Assembly: GCA_001595385.3 (NCBI GenBank)
Contig: LVEI03000001.1
Location: 1,083,501 to 1,147,500, forward strand
Length of the DNA: 64,000 nucleotides
Direction of reading: 5' to 3'
From: Deltaproteobacteria bacterium GWC2_55_46
GTDB taxonomy: Bacteria; Desulfobacterota; GWC2-55-46
The translations under genes were made by a program, and so were the position numbers. This document shows positions 8,671-17,700 of the stretch, one piece after another; the first letter of the stretch is position 1, and each line of letters starts with the position of its first letter. The notes beneath the pieces were generated by a model. The model ran no database searches. It was not told the origin of the DNA and worked only from the letters and a program-made list of their open reading frames with translations.

Positions 8671-9753
8671 TTATACAAAGCTCAACGCCCTGTCAAATGA
8701 TCTCTCGGCCTCACGGCGCGCCTCATCAAGAGAATAACCGGAAGGGGCGATTGTCCCTCTTGCAAGGCCCAGCAAACCTCTCTCCAGGTCTTTGGGATCT
8801 TGTATATCTATCAGCGCGTCGCGGCTAAGCTTGATTTTTTCGGCGAACCCTTCGCATTTCGGATGATAATTGACCATAATAAAGGGAATGGAGGCCATGA
8901 AAGCGAATATCCCAGAATGAAGCCGCATGCCCATGAAGTGCGAGCAGGCCTTCACCTGTTCAAATACGCGCACTGGGTTCATGTCGTAGTCGATGATCCT
9001 AAGCCTGGACTGGTCTCCTATAAGAGCGCACATTCTCTTGGCAAGCTCTTCGTCCCCGGCCATTTTATTGAATACAAAAAATCTGATCTCGAATCCGTAC
9101 TCATCGATGACCCTCCTTAACACCCCGGCGAGGTTTTCGAGATACGAGATCTCACCGCTAAGCCCAAAGGCGTCCTTTGCCGGGACCAGTGATACACCGA
9201 GCACATTCCCTTTTTCCTCTTTTCCTGCCACAGACCTGTCCATCAGGACGGCAAGATCGAAATGGCCGTCGACCGGAGCCGTGACCCTTAGCCTTTCAGT
9301 GACCAGCCTGAAGGAGTCATCGTCCCTTACCGATATATAGTCGGCCATGTTCAGCACCCTTGCCGCGAGCCTCTGGCCCTGCGGGGAACTTAGAGGCCCG
9401 ACGCTTATTCCAAGGAAAAGGACCTTTTTGCCGAGGGCCTTTGCCGCGGCAATGTTACGGTGCTTCTCTTTGAGGTCGGCAAGCCCGCGATGGTCCTGCA
9501 GTACCCCGCCGCCGCCATATACTATGATGTTTGACGAGAGCATCGCTCTCGTCCTGGCAAACCGGACGGTAAGGTCAGGGTAGAAGACCCCGGGATTCCT
9601 GTTGCACCAGACCGGGGTCCCGCTCAGGACCGATATGCTTTCAGGCTTGAAAGCGCTCCATAGTCTCTCGATGCAAACGCTTGCGAGCGCGTCGTCCCCG
9701 GAGTTGCCGCGGCCGTAATAGCCGCACAGCAGTATCCTGTTCTTTTTTTTCAT
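8671..9753 (-). CDS. Polysaccharide pyruvyl transferase family protein
   Basis: 360 residues matching the CsaB/WcaK-type family. The N-terminus has GYYGRGNSGDDALA, then YGGGGVLQD near 78-86, and the C-terminal domain has GMRLHSGIFAFMASIPFIMV, whose His is the conserved basic residue of the family. These enzymes move a pyruvate ketal from phosphoenolpyruvate to a hexose in the glycan, adding negative charge. The start ATG overlaps the acetyltransferase stop (ATGA), so it is coupled to it, and the two probably decorate the same repeat unit. Confidence 0.88.
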   Translation of the reverse strand: MKKKNRILLCGYYGRGNSGDDALASVCIERLWSAFKPESISVLSGTPVWCNRNPGVFYPDLTVRFARTRAMLSSNIIVYGGGGVLQDHRGLADLKEKHRNIAAAKALGKKVLFLGISVGPLSSPQGQRLAARVLNMADYISVRDDDSFRLVTERLRVTAPVDGHFDLAVLMDRSVAGKEEKGNVLGVSLVPAKDAFGLSGEISYLENLAGVLRRVIDEYGFEIRFFVFNKMAGDEELAKRMCALIGDQSRLRIIDYDMNPVRVFEQVKACSHFMGMRLHSGIFAFMASIPFIMVNYHPKCEGFAEKIKLSRDALIDIQDPKDLERGLLGLARGTIAPSGYSLDEARREAERSFDRALSFV

Positions 9754-10256
9754 CTCATCTCAAGCAGAAAGCGCTTGGCCGCAAGCAGCTCTCTGTACTT
9801 CGCCTCGTCTCTTTTCGAGACTATGACAGCCGGATTGCCTATCGCGATGCTCATGGGCGGGATGTCTTTTCTTACCACCGCTCCGAAGCCTATGACCGCC
9901 CCCTCGCCTATTTCGACCCCCGGAAGTATGGATGCGTTCATCCCGATCCAGACATTATCGCGTATGGTAACAGGTGAGTGGACATAGCCAGTGCCGTAAG
10001 GGAGCGCGTCGGCGTCCTTATAGTCGTGCTGGGATGTCATTATAGAGCACCTGTCCGATATTATTACGTTGCTGCCTATCGTAAGCTTGCCCTTCCCGCT
10101 CATGTAAAAATTTCTGCCTATGTACACGTTGTCGCCCAATGCGACGGCCTCAGGGTTCGAGAAATAAAAGCCGTCCATTATCCTCACATTTGCGCCCCGC
10201 AAGGCAAAGCTGACCTTCCGGCCGCCGCCAAACAGCCTTCTCAGTTTTTCTATCAT
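9750..10256 (-). CDS. Left-handed beta-helix O-acetyltransferase
   Basis: 168 residues of hexapeptide-repeat sequence (repeated [LIV]GxxxxI patterns from about 35 to 150) in the maltose/galactoside O-acetyltransferase group. The catalytic His region is SIMTSQHDY, and the coil ends with IGNPAVIVSKR. It likely transfers acetyl from acetyl-CoA to a sugar hydroxyl in the cytoplasm. It has ATGA overlaps on both sides, with the flippase upstream and the pyruvyltransferase downstream. Confidence 0.88.
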   Translation of the reverse strand: MIEKLRRLFGGGRKVSFALRGANVRIMDGFYFSNPEAVALGDNVYIGRNFYMSGKGKLTIGSNVIISDRCSIMTSQHDYKDADALPYGTGYVHSPVTIRDNVWIGMNASILPGVEIGEGAVIGFGAVVRKDIPPMSIAIGNPAVIVSKRDEAKYRELLAAKRFLLEMR

Positions 10257-11563
10257 CCTGTCACCTGCTCGTTTCGGAAGCTGTACCTGATCACAAAAAA
10301 GGTATAGATCGCAGCCGCCGCCCGCGTAATAAGCACGGCGACCGCTATGCCCAGAGCGTCATACATATCGACGAGCACGACCCCCAGGGCGATCGTCATC
10401 AAAAGACGCAGGACGGCGTCAATAGAGACGTAATATGCCCTCTTCACCCTGTAGAGGAGGGTCGAGTACGAAATAAAGGACAGGTTTATAAGCGCTGCCA
10501 GTACGGCTACCTGGAGGATGACCCCGGCTTTCGAGTAATCCCCGCCGTAAAGAATTCCCATTATCGCGTCGGCATTCAATATTATGGCGGCGGCTGGCAC
10601 CGCAAAAATGGCGAGCAGCCTGGTCACCTTTTTATTGAGAAGCCTTAACTCAGATAACGAGCTCTCCTTCGAATATCTGGGAAGAAGGACTACTGCCAGC
10701 GATTCCGCGACAAGGCCGAAGCCGAGCGCTATGTTAAGCGCGGCTGAATACAATCCTACCTGGTCCGGGACCGAGTACCTTGAAAGGATGAGTATCGGCA
10801 GGTTCATGGTAAGAATGCTTGAGACCTGGACGATGGCCACCCAGCGAGTATAGGAGAAGATCTTTGTGAAAGCCCCTGTGCTGACCGCGCTCCAGAGGAA
10901 GTTGCCGCCCGGCATGATGATGTACGCGAAGATAGCCCCTGCCGCGATCGAAGCTACCGTTATCCATAACGCGTATATTACGGTGAGTCCGAAAAACCAG
11001 GCGATGGATGCGACCAGGACGATTTTAAGGACAGCCGTCAGGACCTTGTCAGCCGAATAGGACGCGAACATCTCCTGTTCCTGCAGTATGGACAGGAATG
11101 TCTGACCGATGCCGCCGATGAGTATGCCGGCGCAAGCTATCCGTATGTAGGGCGCAAGCTCCGGGTTCTTAAGGAGCCCTGTGCCAACCGAGTCAGCTGA
11201 AAGATAGACTATCAGCGCTATAGCAACTGACGCAGCCAGCCTGAAGAGCAGCGATGTCGAGTAGACCTCTTTTTTGGAAATGCCGAGGTCATGGTTGCCG
11301 GAAGAAAGCCTGACTATCGACTTTCCCGTGCCGAAATCAGTTATCTGTATGCATATATTCATAAAGACCAGTGTCGCCGAAAGGAGGCCGAAATTGGCCG
11401 GCCCCAGCTGCTTTGCGAAGGCGATATTGACTATGAAGCCGCAGAGAGCGCTTACGAGGCTGCCCGTAAGCACCATGATCGAAGTCTTTCCAGTACGGCT
11501 GCTCAAGACCTTCGACAAGCTGCCGAAGAACGCGGCAGCGGCTGTCTTTGTGGCTTCGTTCAT
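10253..11563 (-). CDS. Polysaccharide flippase (Wzx/MOP superfamily)
   Basis: About 436 residues with some twelve to fourteen hydrophobic helices, typical of the MVF/Wzx-like oligosaccharide flippases. An N-terminal NIAFAKQLGPANFGLLSATL segment matches the conserved first two helices of the family. It should move the lipid-linked repeat unit across the inner membrane. The ATG at 11563 follows the glycosyltransferase stop by one base and was preferred over a longer frame from 11638 that adds a Pro/Arg-rich stretch. It overlaps the acetyltransferase by four bases. Confidence 0.88.
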   Translation of the reverse strand: MNEATKTAAAAFFGSLSKVLSSRTGKTSIMVLTGSLVSALCGFIVNIAFAKQLGPANFGLLSATLVFMNICIQITDFGTGKSIVRLSSGNHDLGISKKEVYSTSLLFRLAASVAIALIVYLSADSVGTGLLKNPELAPYIRIACAGILIGGIGQTFLSILQEQEMFASYSADKVLTAVLKIVLVASIAWFFGLTVIYALWITVASIAAGAIFAYIIMPGGNFLWSAVSTGAFTKIFSYTRWVAIVQVSSILTMNLPILILSRYSVPDQVGLYSAALNIALGFGLVAESLAVVLLPRYSKESSLSELRLLNKKVTRLLAIFAVPAAAIILNADAIMGILYGGDYSKAGVILQVAVLAALINLSFISYSTLLYRVKRAYYVSIDAVLRLLMTIALGVVLVDMYDALGIAVAVLITRAAAAIYTFFVIRYSFRNEQVTG

Positions 11564-11564
11564 G

Positions 11565-12695
11565 TCAGGCGCCTGCCGCGGTCGAACGCAGGATCTCGAT
11601 CCCCCTTGAGGCCAGGGTCTGCCACGAATAGGCATCAAGGATTTTTTGCCTCTCAGGCGGCCCCTGCTGAACCTCTGCTGAAGCGAGTTCGCCCGCTTTT
11701 CTTAAGAATTCGTCTTTGTCCATGGCGACCGTTAAAAGGCCGCCGTAGTCCTGTATCCCATCGTAATGTGTCGATAGCACAGGCTTGCCCATTGCCGCGT
11801 ACTGGAGCGCCTTGAGCGTGGAAAAAAGGCTCTTTGCCGGCCTGAAAGGTATAAGACAGAGACTGGCGTACTTGATATAAGCAGGCATTTCGCGGTAAGG
11901 CCTCGGGCCAAGCAGATGGATGTTCCCGATGCCTTTAAGCTGGGAGTCGTCCACCGCCGAGGGGCCTACTACCACAATAGAGTCATCAGGATAGCTTTCA
12001 GCGCATTTCTTCATAAGGTCGAGGTCCACCCAGGACGCCAGTGTGCCTGTGTAGAGCATGATCCTGCCCTTAATGGTCTTGTACTCGGCAGGGATTGGAA
12101 GGGCCGCCTCCGGAGAGAACATCTCCGTGTCTATGCCGTTCTCTAAAGAGAAGACCCTTTCGTTCAAGCAGGCTTTCTTGGCCTGCAGCGTTTCCGTCTC
12201 GGCGAATACCGCGTCACAGTAGGAAGCGACCTCTTCCTCCAGTAGCTTTACGCGCATTGCGGCCTCCTTGCCATGCGCCTGTTCGGCCATAGCCACCCGC
12301 TCATCTCCGCAATCATAGACGACGCTCCACGGCTTGTACTCGTCAATAAGCTCCTTCAATATCAAAGGCTCATACGGCGAATAGGCCCAGATGATAGTCG
12401 GCCTGAACCCGGCATCCAGGAGCGCCCCTCTTATCTGCGAGAGTATGACATGTTTGTTAATGGGCTTAAGGAGCTGCACCCTGCCTGCGGGAAGGGCGTA
12501 TTTCGGCGTAAATACGCTAAACTCTGCGCCTCTGCCCTGCCCGGCCTTCCTGAAGATATTCGTGATCGGCTCTGGCAGGTCTACATAGAAGACATCGTGC
12601 CCGAGTTTGTTGAAGGCCTTGGCCCATTGATACGACCTTCCCCACTCGAGAGAGGAATCGGCTCCGAAAAGTATCAGTATTTTTTCCTTTTTCAA
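11565..12695 (-). CDS. Glycosyltransferase family 1/4-like
   Basis: 376 residues with GT-B architecture. The first domain has GRSYQWAKAFNKLGHDVFYVD. The second has IMLYTGTLASWVDLDLM and LKALQYAAMGKPVLSTHYDG, where the canonical EX7E acids are not obvious, so it is a diverged member. The start is a TTG at 12695 that overlaps the upstream stop (TTGA), with AGGAG eight bases ahead. It likely transfers one sugar of the repeat unit. Confidence 0.82.
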   Translation of the reverse strand: MKKEKILILFGADSSLEWGRSYQWAKAFNKLGHDVFYVDLPEPITNIFRKAGQGRGAEFSVFTPKYALPAGRVQLLKPINKHVILSQIRGALLDAGFRPTIIWAYSPYEPLILKELIDEYKPWSVVYDCGDERVAMAEQAHGKEAAMRVKLLEEEVASYCDAVFAETETLQAKKACLNERVFSLENGIDTEMFSPEAALPIPAEYKTIKGRIMLYTGTLASWVDLDLMKKCAESYPDDSIVVVGPSAVDDSQLKGIGNIHLLGPRPYREMPAYIKYASLCLIPFRPAKSLFSTLKALQYAAMGKPVLSTHYDGIQDYGGLLTVAMDKDEFLRKAGELASAEVQQGPPERQKILDAYSWQTLASRGIEILRSTAAGA

Positions 12696-14869
12696 TGGAG
12701 CGCTCCTGCCCTGTATACGTGCACGTCGTACGGGCCGAAGTCATCGGACCAGCCCTGCTCTGATGCCGCTATAGACCTCGACTCTGAATAGACCTCAACG
12801 GTGCCGAACCGCTTTTCACCGGCCTTGAACCGCACCCCGGGTACTGACCGCTCAGTGGTGTTGGTCGCGAAGACGTAAACAAAGCCGTCCCCGCCCTCCC
12901 TGGCCGTCAATTTGATACTGCTGTCGCTTGCGGAGATGAAAACTTCACTCCGGGACAATATCACTTCTTCGAGGGCCATCACCTCGGTTGAGATCCGCTT
13001 GAAATCATCGTAGGCCTTCGGGTCGCATGGTTGGGGGCAATTGCCGCGATACGGGCCGTACCACCTCGACTCCATGCCTGAGGCGCTGACGAACCCCCAC
13101 CATAGGAGACCCCTGGCTCCAGAGATTATCGACTTCCACGCCATCTTCTTCATATCCTCATAGACCGGGAACCTGCCTCCCTGAGTCCAGAGCTGCAGTA
13201 CCGCCCAGACAGGCCTGCTCTCTTTGACCGCCTTTACCGCCTCTTCCGTCCAGAAATCCGCCCTTGCGAAGTAAGGCCCGGTAATATCACCGGCCAGATG
13301 ATCGTCTATAAGGGGTCCGGAACCCAATGGATATATGTCGACCGAGAATACATCCCCTGTATCGCGCCACGCGTATATGGGGGCGGGTTTCGAGAAAACC
13401 TGAAGGGTGATACTCCCCTTGTTCGCATCCTTCAGCGACTGGTATTGCCTGAAGACCTCGGATACCGATGGGTGTCCAAAGAGGTCCGGCTCGTCTGCCG
13501 CATAGTAGCCCATGAGCCCGTCGTCGGTTATCTTTGTACCTATCGCCCTCCAGACCTCGTCATCGGTCATCCGTGCCGCCCAGTAAGGACGGTACTTGCT
13601 GGAGTCATGATAGTTGTTTACGATCTGCAAATGCATCGCGCCCCTTGAGCGAAGCGCCTCCGCCCACGGGTTTATCTGATCTTTGGCCTTATCAGGCAGG
13701 CCAGGGTTCGCGGCGGAAAAGGGGCTGAAGTAAATTACCGTATTTGATCTTGTATCCGCGTAGTTGTCGAGGGTCGATAGACCATCGAAGCCGCGTATCG
13801 TTTCATAATAGGCCGCTCTCGTGCCAAGACACCCCGAGCACCTGACCCCGCTCATCCTGTCATAGACGCCCCAGACAAACCGCGGTTTACCAGCGTGCAC
13901 AAGAGTGTTGCCCCCGTCTATCCAGTTATTCAGGCCAGCCCTGAAGGAGGCTGGCTTCTTTACTACCCTGTACGCCGGGTACTCGGCTAATGTCGAGCCG
14001 TCGCCAACGCGCTTCAACCTTGCGCTCAGAATGACCTCGGAACCCGTAGAGACCTTGCCGGCATCCCATCTGAACTCATTCGAGCTACCGAGACCGGTCA
14101 AGACCATTTTCCCCAGCACATTGAGATCGGCGGCATCTTTTATCGTTATCTCCGCCTCTAAATCATTCAACGAACAGGTCAGGCAGGAGGGCAGGGAGAC
14201 CTCGACATCCCCCCTTATCACCTGTTCTCCGTCATCCCAGAGAAAGCCCCTGAAGTTCGGATATCTTATAAAGACCTTCAACAACTCCGAGTTTGGGACA
14301 AGCTCGAGGTCGTCAAACCACACCGTACCCTCTGTTACCCCCGCCGTATGAAGCCTGTACTCGATGATATCGTCAATGTGGCCGGAGGAGACGTTGCCTT
14401 TCACCTCGAACCTTTGCCAATCGTTTGTTCCGCCGCTGCCTGAAACACCCGCCTCAACGAAAGCTCCATGCGTGCTGTCGAAGACCGAAATCCGGGGTAT
14501 TCCTTTCTGATCGACCCGGTCAGTCTTTATCCATCCCCTGACCGTATACGCGATGGCGCCGCGCTTTAAGCCGGACTGGCGCGTTGAACCGCATTTCGCG
14601 GAAGGATCGAACCTGAGGCTTGCCTTTCCTGAACGCGCAACAGCGCCGTCTATCGAGAAACATTTGCCGATATTCCAGCCAGTCGGTCCTTCTTCGAATC
14701 CGGGGTTCTTGAGCATATTCGCCCCTTCAAGACTTGCCGGGGGTTCTGCCTCAAGCCCGCCAACCCCTTTAAGCCCTCTTTCCTGTGCGGACAGAGAGCA
14801 GCTTCCGGCAAGCTCAAAAAGCAAGGCAACGAGGAGCGCCGCAGAGCGTGAAGATATCTTTTGCTTCAT
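12692..14869 (-). CDS. Secreted carbohydrate-binding / glycoside-hydrolase-like protein
   Basis: 725 residues with an N-terminal signal peptide (hydrophobic core about 10-22; possible cleavage after SLSA). A CBM4/9-like beta-sandwich follows (NMLKNPGFEEGPTGWNIG near 51 to FDDLELV near 195). A second beta domain comes next, then a probable TIM barrel (about 310-660) with the acidic motif GYYAADEPDLFG near 477 and WWGFVS near 610. A C-terminal beta domain (VYVFATNTTERSVPGV) resembles those of family 2/42 glycosidases. It is probably a periplasmic or extracellular glycosidase that trims or releases the polymer. Substrate unknown. Confidence 0.7.
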   Translation of the reverse strand: MKQKISSRSAALLVALLFELAGSCSLSAQERGLKGVGGLEAEPPASLEGANMLKNPGFEEGPTGWNIGKCFSIDGAVARSGKASLRFDPSAKCGSTRQSGLKRGAIAYTVRGWIKTDRVDQKGIPRISVFDSTHGAFVEAGVSGSGGTNDWQRFEVKGNVSSGHIDDIIEYRLHTAGVTEGTVWFDDLELVPNSELLKVFIRYPNFRGFLWDDGEQVIRGDVEVSLPSCLTCSLNDLEAEITIKDAADLNVLGKMVLTGLGSSNEFRWDAGKVSTGSEVILSARLKRVGDGSTLAEYPAYRVVKKPASFRAGLNNWIDGGNTLVHAGKPRFVWGVYDRMSGVRCSGCLGTRAAYYETIRGFDGLSTLDNYADTRSNTVIYFSPFSAANPGLPDKAKDQINPWAEALRSRGAMHLQIVNNYHDSSKYRPYWAARMTDDEVWRAIGTKITDDGLMGYYAADEPDLFGHPSVSEVFRQYQSLKDANKGSITLQVFSKPAPIYAWRDTGDVFSVDIYPLGSGPLIDDHLAGDITGPYFARADFWTEEAVKAVKESRPVWAVLQLWTQGGRFPVYEDMKKMAWKSIISGARGLLWWGFVSASGMESRWYGPYRGNCPQPCDPKAYDDFKRISTEVMALEEVILSRSEVFISASDSSIKLTAREGGDGFVYVFATNTTERSVPGVRFKAGEKRFGTVEVYSESRSIAASEQGWSDDFGPYDVHVYRAGALH

Positions 14870-15546
14870 TTCAGGCCCATCGTACCGTGGTCCCTTCGCG
14901 CCGCGCTTGCAACCGATGGCCGCGCGCCCTCAAGGCTTAAAAATGAGGCCGCCCCTTTAACGGCCTGCTCAAGGATCTCATCAGGCCCGGAATCGGCGTT
15001 TATCACGAGATCCGCCCATTTTCTGCTGGGATGGACGAACTCAAGGTACATGGGGCGCACTGAAAGAGAGTACTGGCTCGCAACCGACTCGACACTCCTT
15101 CCCCTTTCGGCCACGTCTCTTTCAAGGCGTCTCAGCAACATCAAATCAAGGCTGGCATCAAGAAATAATCTCAGGTCCAGCATCTGTCTTATCCCGGCCT
15201 GGCTGAGTATCAGGTGCCCCTCGACGATAACGACCTGAGCGCCCTTTATCGCCTTGCTGCCCGGCAGTCTCGAATGCGTGCTGAAATCATAGGAAGGGAC
15301 TTCTGCCTCGGCGCCCTGGCGCAATCTGCCGAGATGTACCGCAAGAAGGTCCCAGTCGATGGCTGAAGGATGATCAAAGTTCACCCGCTCCCTTTGCTCC
15401 GTTGAAAGGCGGCTGAGGTCCTTATAATAAGAATCCTGCTGGAGTATGGCAGCGTCATTGCAGCCGATTTTTTTGGCAAGCGCGCGGGAGAGGGTGCTCT
15501 TGCCTGAACCGGACCCGCCGCATATGCCAATGAGCACTCTGTCCAT
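14866..15546 (-). CDS. udk: Uridine kinase-like P-loop kinase
   Basis: 226 residues. The Walker A is GICGGSGSGKST (residues 7-18), followed by QQDSYYKDL and NFDHPSAIDWDLL, which match the uridine/cytidine kinase substrate region. VVIVEGHLIL is the Walker B and RRLERDVAERGRS the lid. The reaction is ATP-dependent phosphorylation of uridine or cytidine to UMP or CMP. Its place between the deacetylase (one base away) and the secreted hydrolase (ATGA overlap) is unusual for a salvage enzyme and suggests a role in nucleotide-sugar supply or recycling. A related phosphoribulokinase-like activity is possible. Confidence 0.8.
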   Translation of the reverse strand: MDRVLIGICGGSGSGKSTLSRALAKKIGCNDAAILQQDSYYKDLSRLSTEQRERVNFDHPSAIDWDLLAVHLGRLRQGAEAEVPSYDFSTHSRLPGSKAIKGAQVVIVEGHLILSQAGIRQMLDLRLFLDASLDLMLLRRLERDVAERGRSVESVASQYSLSVRPMYLEFVHPSRKWADLVINADSGPDEILEQAVKGAASFLSLEGARPSVASAARRDHGTMGLK

Positions 15547-15547
15547 A

Positions 15548-16414
15548 TCAGTTCAGTGCGCTGTTGCCCAGGCCAAGTCCGCTGAGCACGCTGCGCATCG
15601 GAGCGAACCTGAACGCGGAGAGCAGGCTCGCTGTTTTTTCCATGGTCTTGTCGATATTGGTGTAATGCCTGAAGCTTGACAGAAGGCCTGCATCTATCCG
15701 CGGCTGTCCCGGGTCCATCTCCCACGGATGAAAATATAAGACTGCAGGCTGCTTCTCCGATTCGTTTATGTGAGCTATGGCTTTTTTGATCACCCAAAGC
15801 GGAAATAGCCTCAAATACCCGCCGCCCGCCACCGGGAGCCTGAACGCGCGCCCCCAGATGCTGAACTCCCTCGTTGAAAGCGGGAACTCGAGTATTGAGC
15901 CTGTCGGCCTTTTAATGACGTAAGGAAACCTTTCAGCGCCTGGTATGCCGTACACGTCATGCGTTATCGGGAATATGCTGGAATCGTACGAGAACCCTTC
16001 CTCTATTAAAATATCGATGGCCCACAGAGAGTTTCCGGTGATCGAGTAGCTCGGGGCCCTGTAGCCGGTGACCGCCTGGCCGGAAGCGTCCTCGAGTATG
16101 GACTTCGCGCGTTTCACGTCAGCCCTGAAGCCTTCCGCCCCAAGCCTGTATACAAGACCGTGACCGTAGCCATGGCAGGCGATCTCGTGACCCCTTTCCT
16201 GGATCCTCCTCACCAGCTGAGGAGCCCGCTCAGCCACCCAGCCGAGCACAAAGAAGGTCGCCTTTACCGAATGCTCGTCAGCCATGTCCAGCACCCTCAG
16301 GGTATTGTCGACCACCCTGGAGGGCAGGCTGTCCCATTCCCCCTTCTTTATGTACTTCTCAAAGGCGGTAACGTGATAGTAATCCTCCACGTCTATTGTA
16401 AGTGCGTTGCGCAT
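15548..16414 (-). CDS. Polysaccharide deacetylase, XrtA system type (DUF3473)
   Basis: 288 residues. A NodB-type domain begins at once with MRNALTIDVEDYYHV (catalytic and metal Asp) and continues with ATFFVLGWV, HEIACHGYGH (metal His residues) and YRAPSYSIT. The tail has FHPWEMDPGQPRI and the C-terminal DUF3473 extension found in exosortase-A loci. It is predicted to de-N-acetylate amino sugars of the polymer. The ATG at 16414 was chosen over a TTG at 16462 because the family starts at the VEDY motif and AGGAAAGG lies eight bases ahead. Confidence 0.9.
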   Translation of the reverse strand: MRNALTIDVEDYYHVTAFEKYIKKGEWDSLPSRVVDNTLRVLDMADEHSVKATFFVLGWVAERAPQLVRRIQERGHEIACHGYGHGLVYRLGAEGFRADVKRAKSILEDASGQAVTGYRAPSYSITGNSLWAIDILIEEGFSYDSSIFPITHDVYGIPGAERFPYVIKRPTGSILEFPLSTREFSIWGRAFRLPVAGGGYLRLFPLWVIKKAIAHINESEKQPAVLYFHPWEMDPGQPRIDAGLLSSFRHYTNIDKTMEKTASLLSAFRFAPMRSVLSGLGLGNSALN

Positions 16415-16458
16415 GTGCCAGGCCTTTCCTGAGCCCCCACCCCGGGGGCATGCCTTTC

Positions 16459-17691
16459 TCAAAAAGTCTTAGCGACCCCTACCGCTACCCTGTGGGTCTC
16501 GTGGTTGTCGGAGTCTACTGCAGCTGATTCGTAATCGATGAAGTTGTACGTCAGATTTACGGAGGCATCCTCTCCGAGAGAGTACTCAAGCGCCTGGCTC
16601 ACTATCGTCCTGAAGGTCGTAGCGCTCTGAGGATAAAAAATATACTTCTCCCTGCCCACGCTCGCGGAATAAGCGAGCCTGGAAGTGAAGTCGTGCTTAA
16701 GTCCAGCCGTAAAACCGTACCTTCTCGTATCGCGCTTGTCCGTGGCGGTGTTGACGTAATCGCTGAAATTGTGACCGAGCGTAAGTACGGTCCTTGCCCC
16801 GGCCTTCTTCACGAGGGTCGCCATGTAGCCATATTGGAATTTCGGGACGGAACGCGGGTCTTCGGCTATCCTGCCTGACGATGTGAACGCCGCTTCGAAA
16901 TAACCGAGCTCATGCCTTACGGCCAGGTCCCAGACCGGGCTGTCGATATCGCTGCCGTCATCGAAGGTGAGCTTGCTGTAACCGGCTGAGGCTGCCAGTG
17001 ACGCTCCGGCCGCGTACTCATACTTGAGGTCCGCCCAGGCCTCGACCCTGTCAAAATCGGAAATACGGTTTAACTGCCTGCCGTACTCGGCCCTGAGGCC
17101 TCCGGACGTCTTTTGCGACAGGTCGAAAGTAGAGGCGATGAACACGGAGTTCTCTTTCTTATCCACGCTCTCCTCGTCCTTGTACCAGTAATCCGAGTGC
17201 CTGTAGCCTGCCCTGAGGGATGTCGAGGATGACGGCCTCAGGACGATATACGGCTCGACCGCGAAAACATTGGCGTCGGTCTGGTTCAGGATGATGCTCT
17301 CCTGCAGCCTTTCCCTCGATATGTCCTTCGAGACCCTTGCGTAATCGTCGGTGACCTTCAGAAAGAACACATTACGAAGCAACTCGGCATTGAGCTTAAG
17401 AGCGGCCTTGTGGGACTCCAGGCTCTTGTCGCTGTGCCTGGCGAAATTTATCCAGTCGAAGAAATAGGACGCGCTGAGGCTCATCCTTGACGCCTCATAC
17501 CTGGCGTTGAAGCCGGGGAGTATCCTTGTGATGAAATCCTCTTCCCTGTCCGACCTGGAGGCGAATATATTGTCGTTGTATTCAACGCTCGCCGTTATTG
17601 CGGGCTGGATGGCCTTTTCAGACGCTTCGGCTGCGGCAGGCAGTAAGAGCGCGACAACAGCAATGAGTATGTATCCCGATACGATCTTCAT
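16459..17691 (-). CDS. Outer-membrane beta-barrel protein, PEP-CTERM locus-associated
   Basis: 410 residues with a signal peptide (AAVALLLPAAAEAS region; cleavage near 24). Alternating hydrophobic/polar strands run to a C-terminal Phe (HRVAVGVAKTF), as in outer-membrane barrels assembled by BAM. The opening strand ASVEYNDNIF is typical of the TIGR03016-like family that accompanies exosortase-A exopolysaccharide genes. It may form a secretion or surface-anchoring channel for the polymer. It stands between the XrtA-associated ATPase (nine bases upstream) and the deacetylase. Confidence 0.82.
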   Translation of the reverse strand: MKIVSGYILIAVVALLLPAAAEASEKAIQPAITASVEYNDNIFASRSDREEDFITRILPGFNARYEASRMSLSASYFFDWINFARHSDKSLESHKAALKLNAELLRNVFFLKVTDDYARVSKDISRERLQESIILNQTDANVFAVEPYIVLRPSSSTSLRAGYRHSDYWYKDEESVDKKENSVFIASTFDLSQKTSGGLRAEYGRQLNRISDFDRVEAWADLKYEYAAGASLAASAGYSKLTFDDGSDIDSPVWDLAVRHELGYFEAAFTSSGRIAEDPRSVPKFQYGYMATLVKKAGARTVLTLGHNFSDYVNTATDKRDTRRYGFTAGLKHDFTSRLAYSASVGREKYIFYPQSATTFRTIVSQALEYSLGEDASVNLTYNFIDYESAAVDSDNHETHRVAVGVAKTF

Positions 17692-17700
17692 CTGCGCCGT

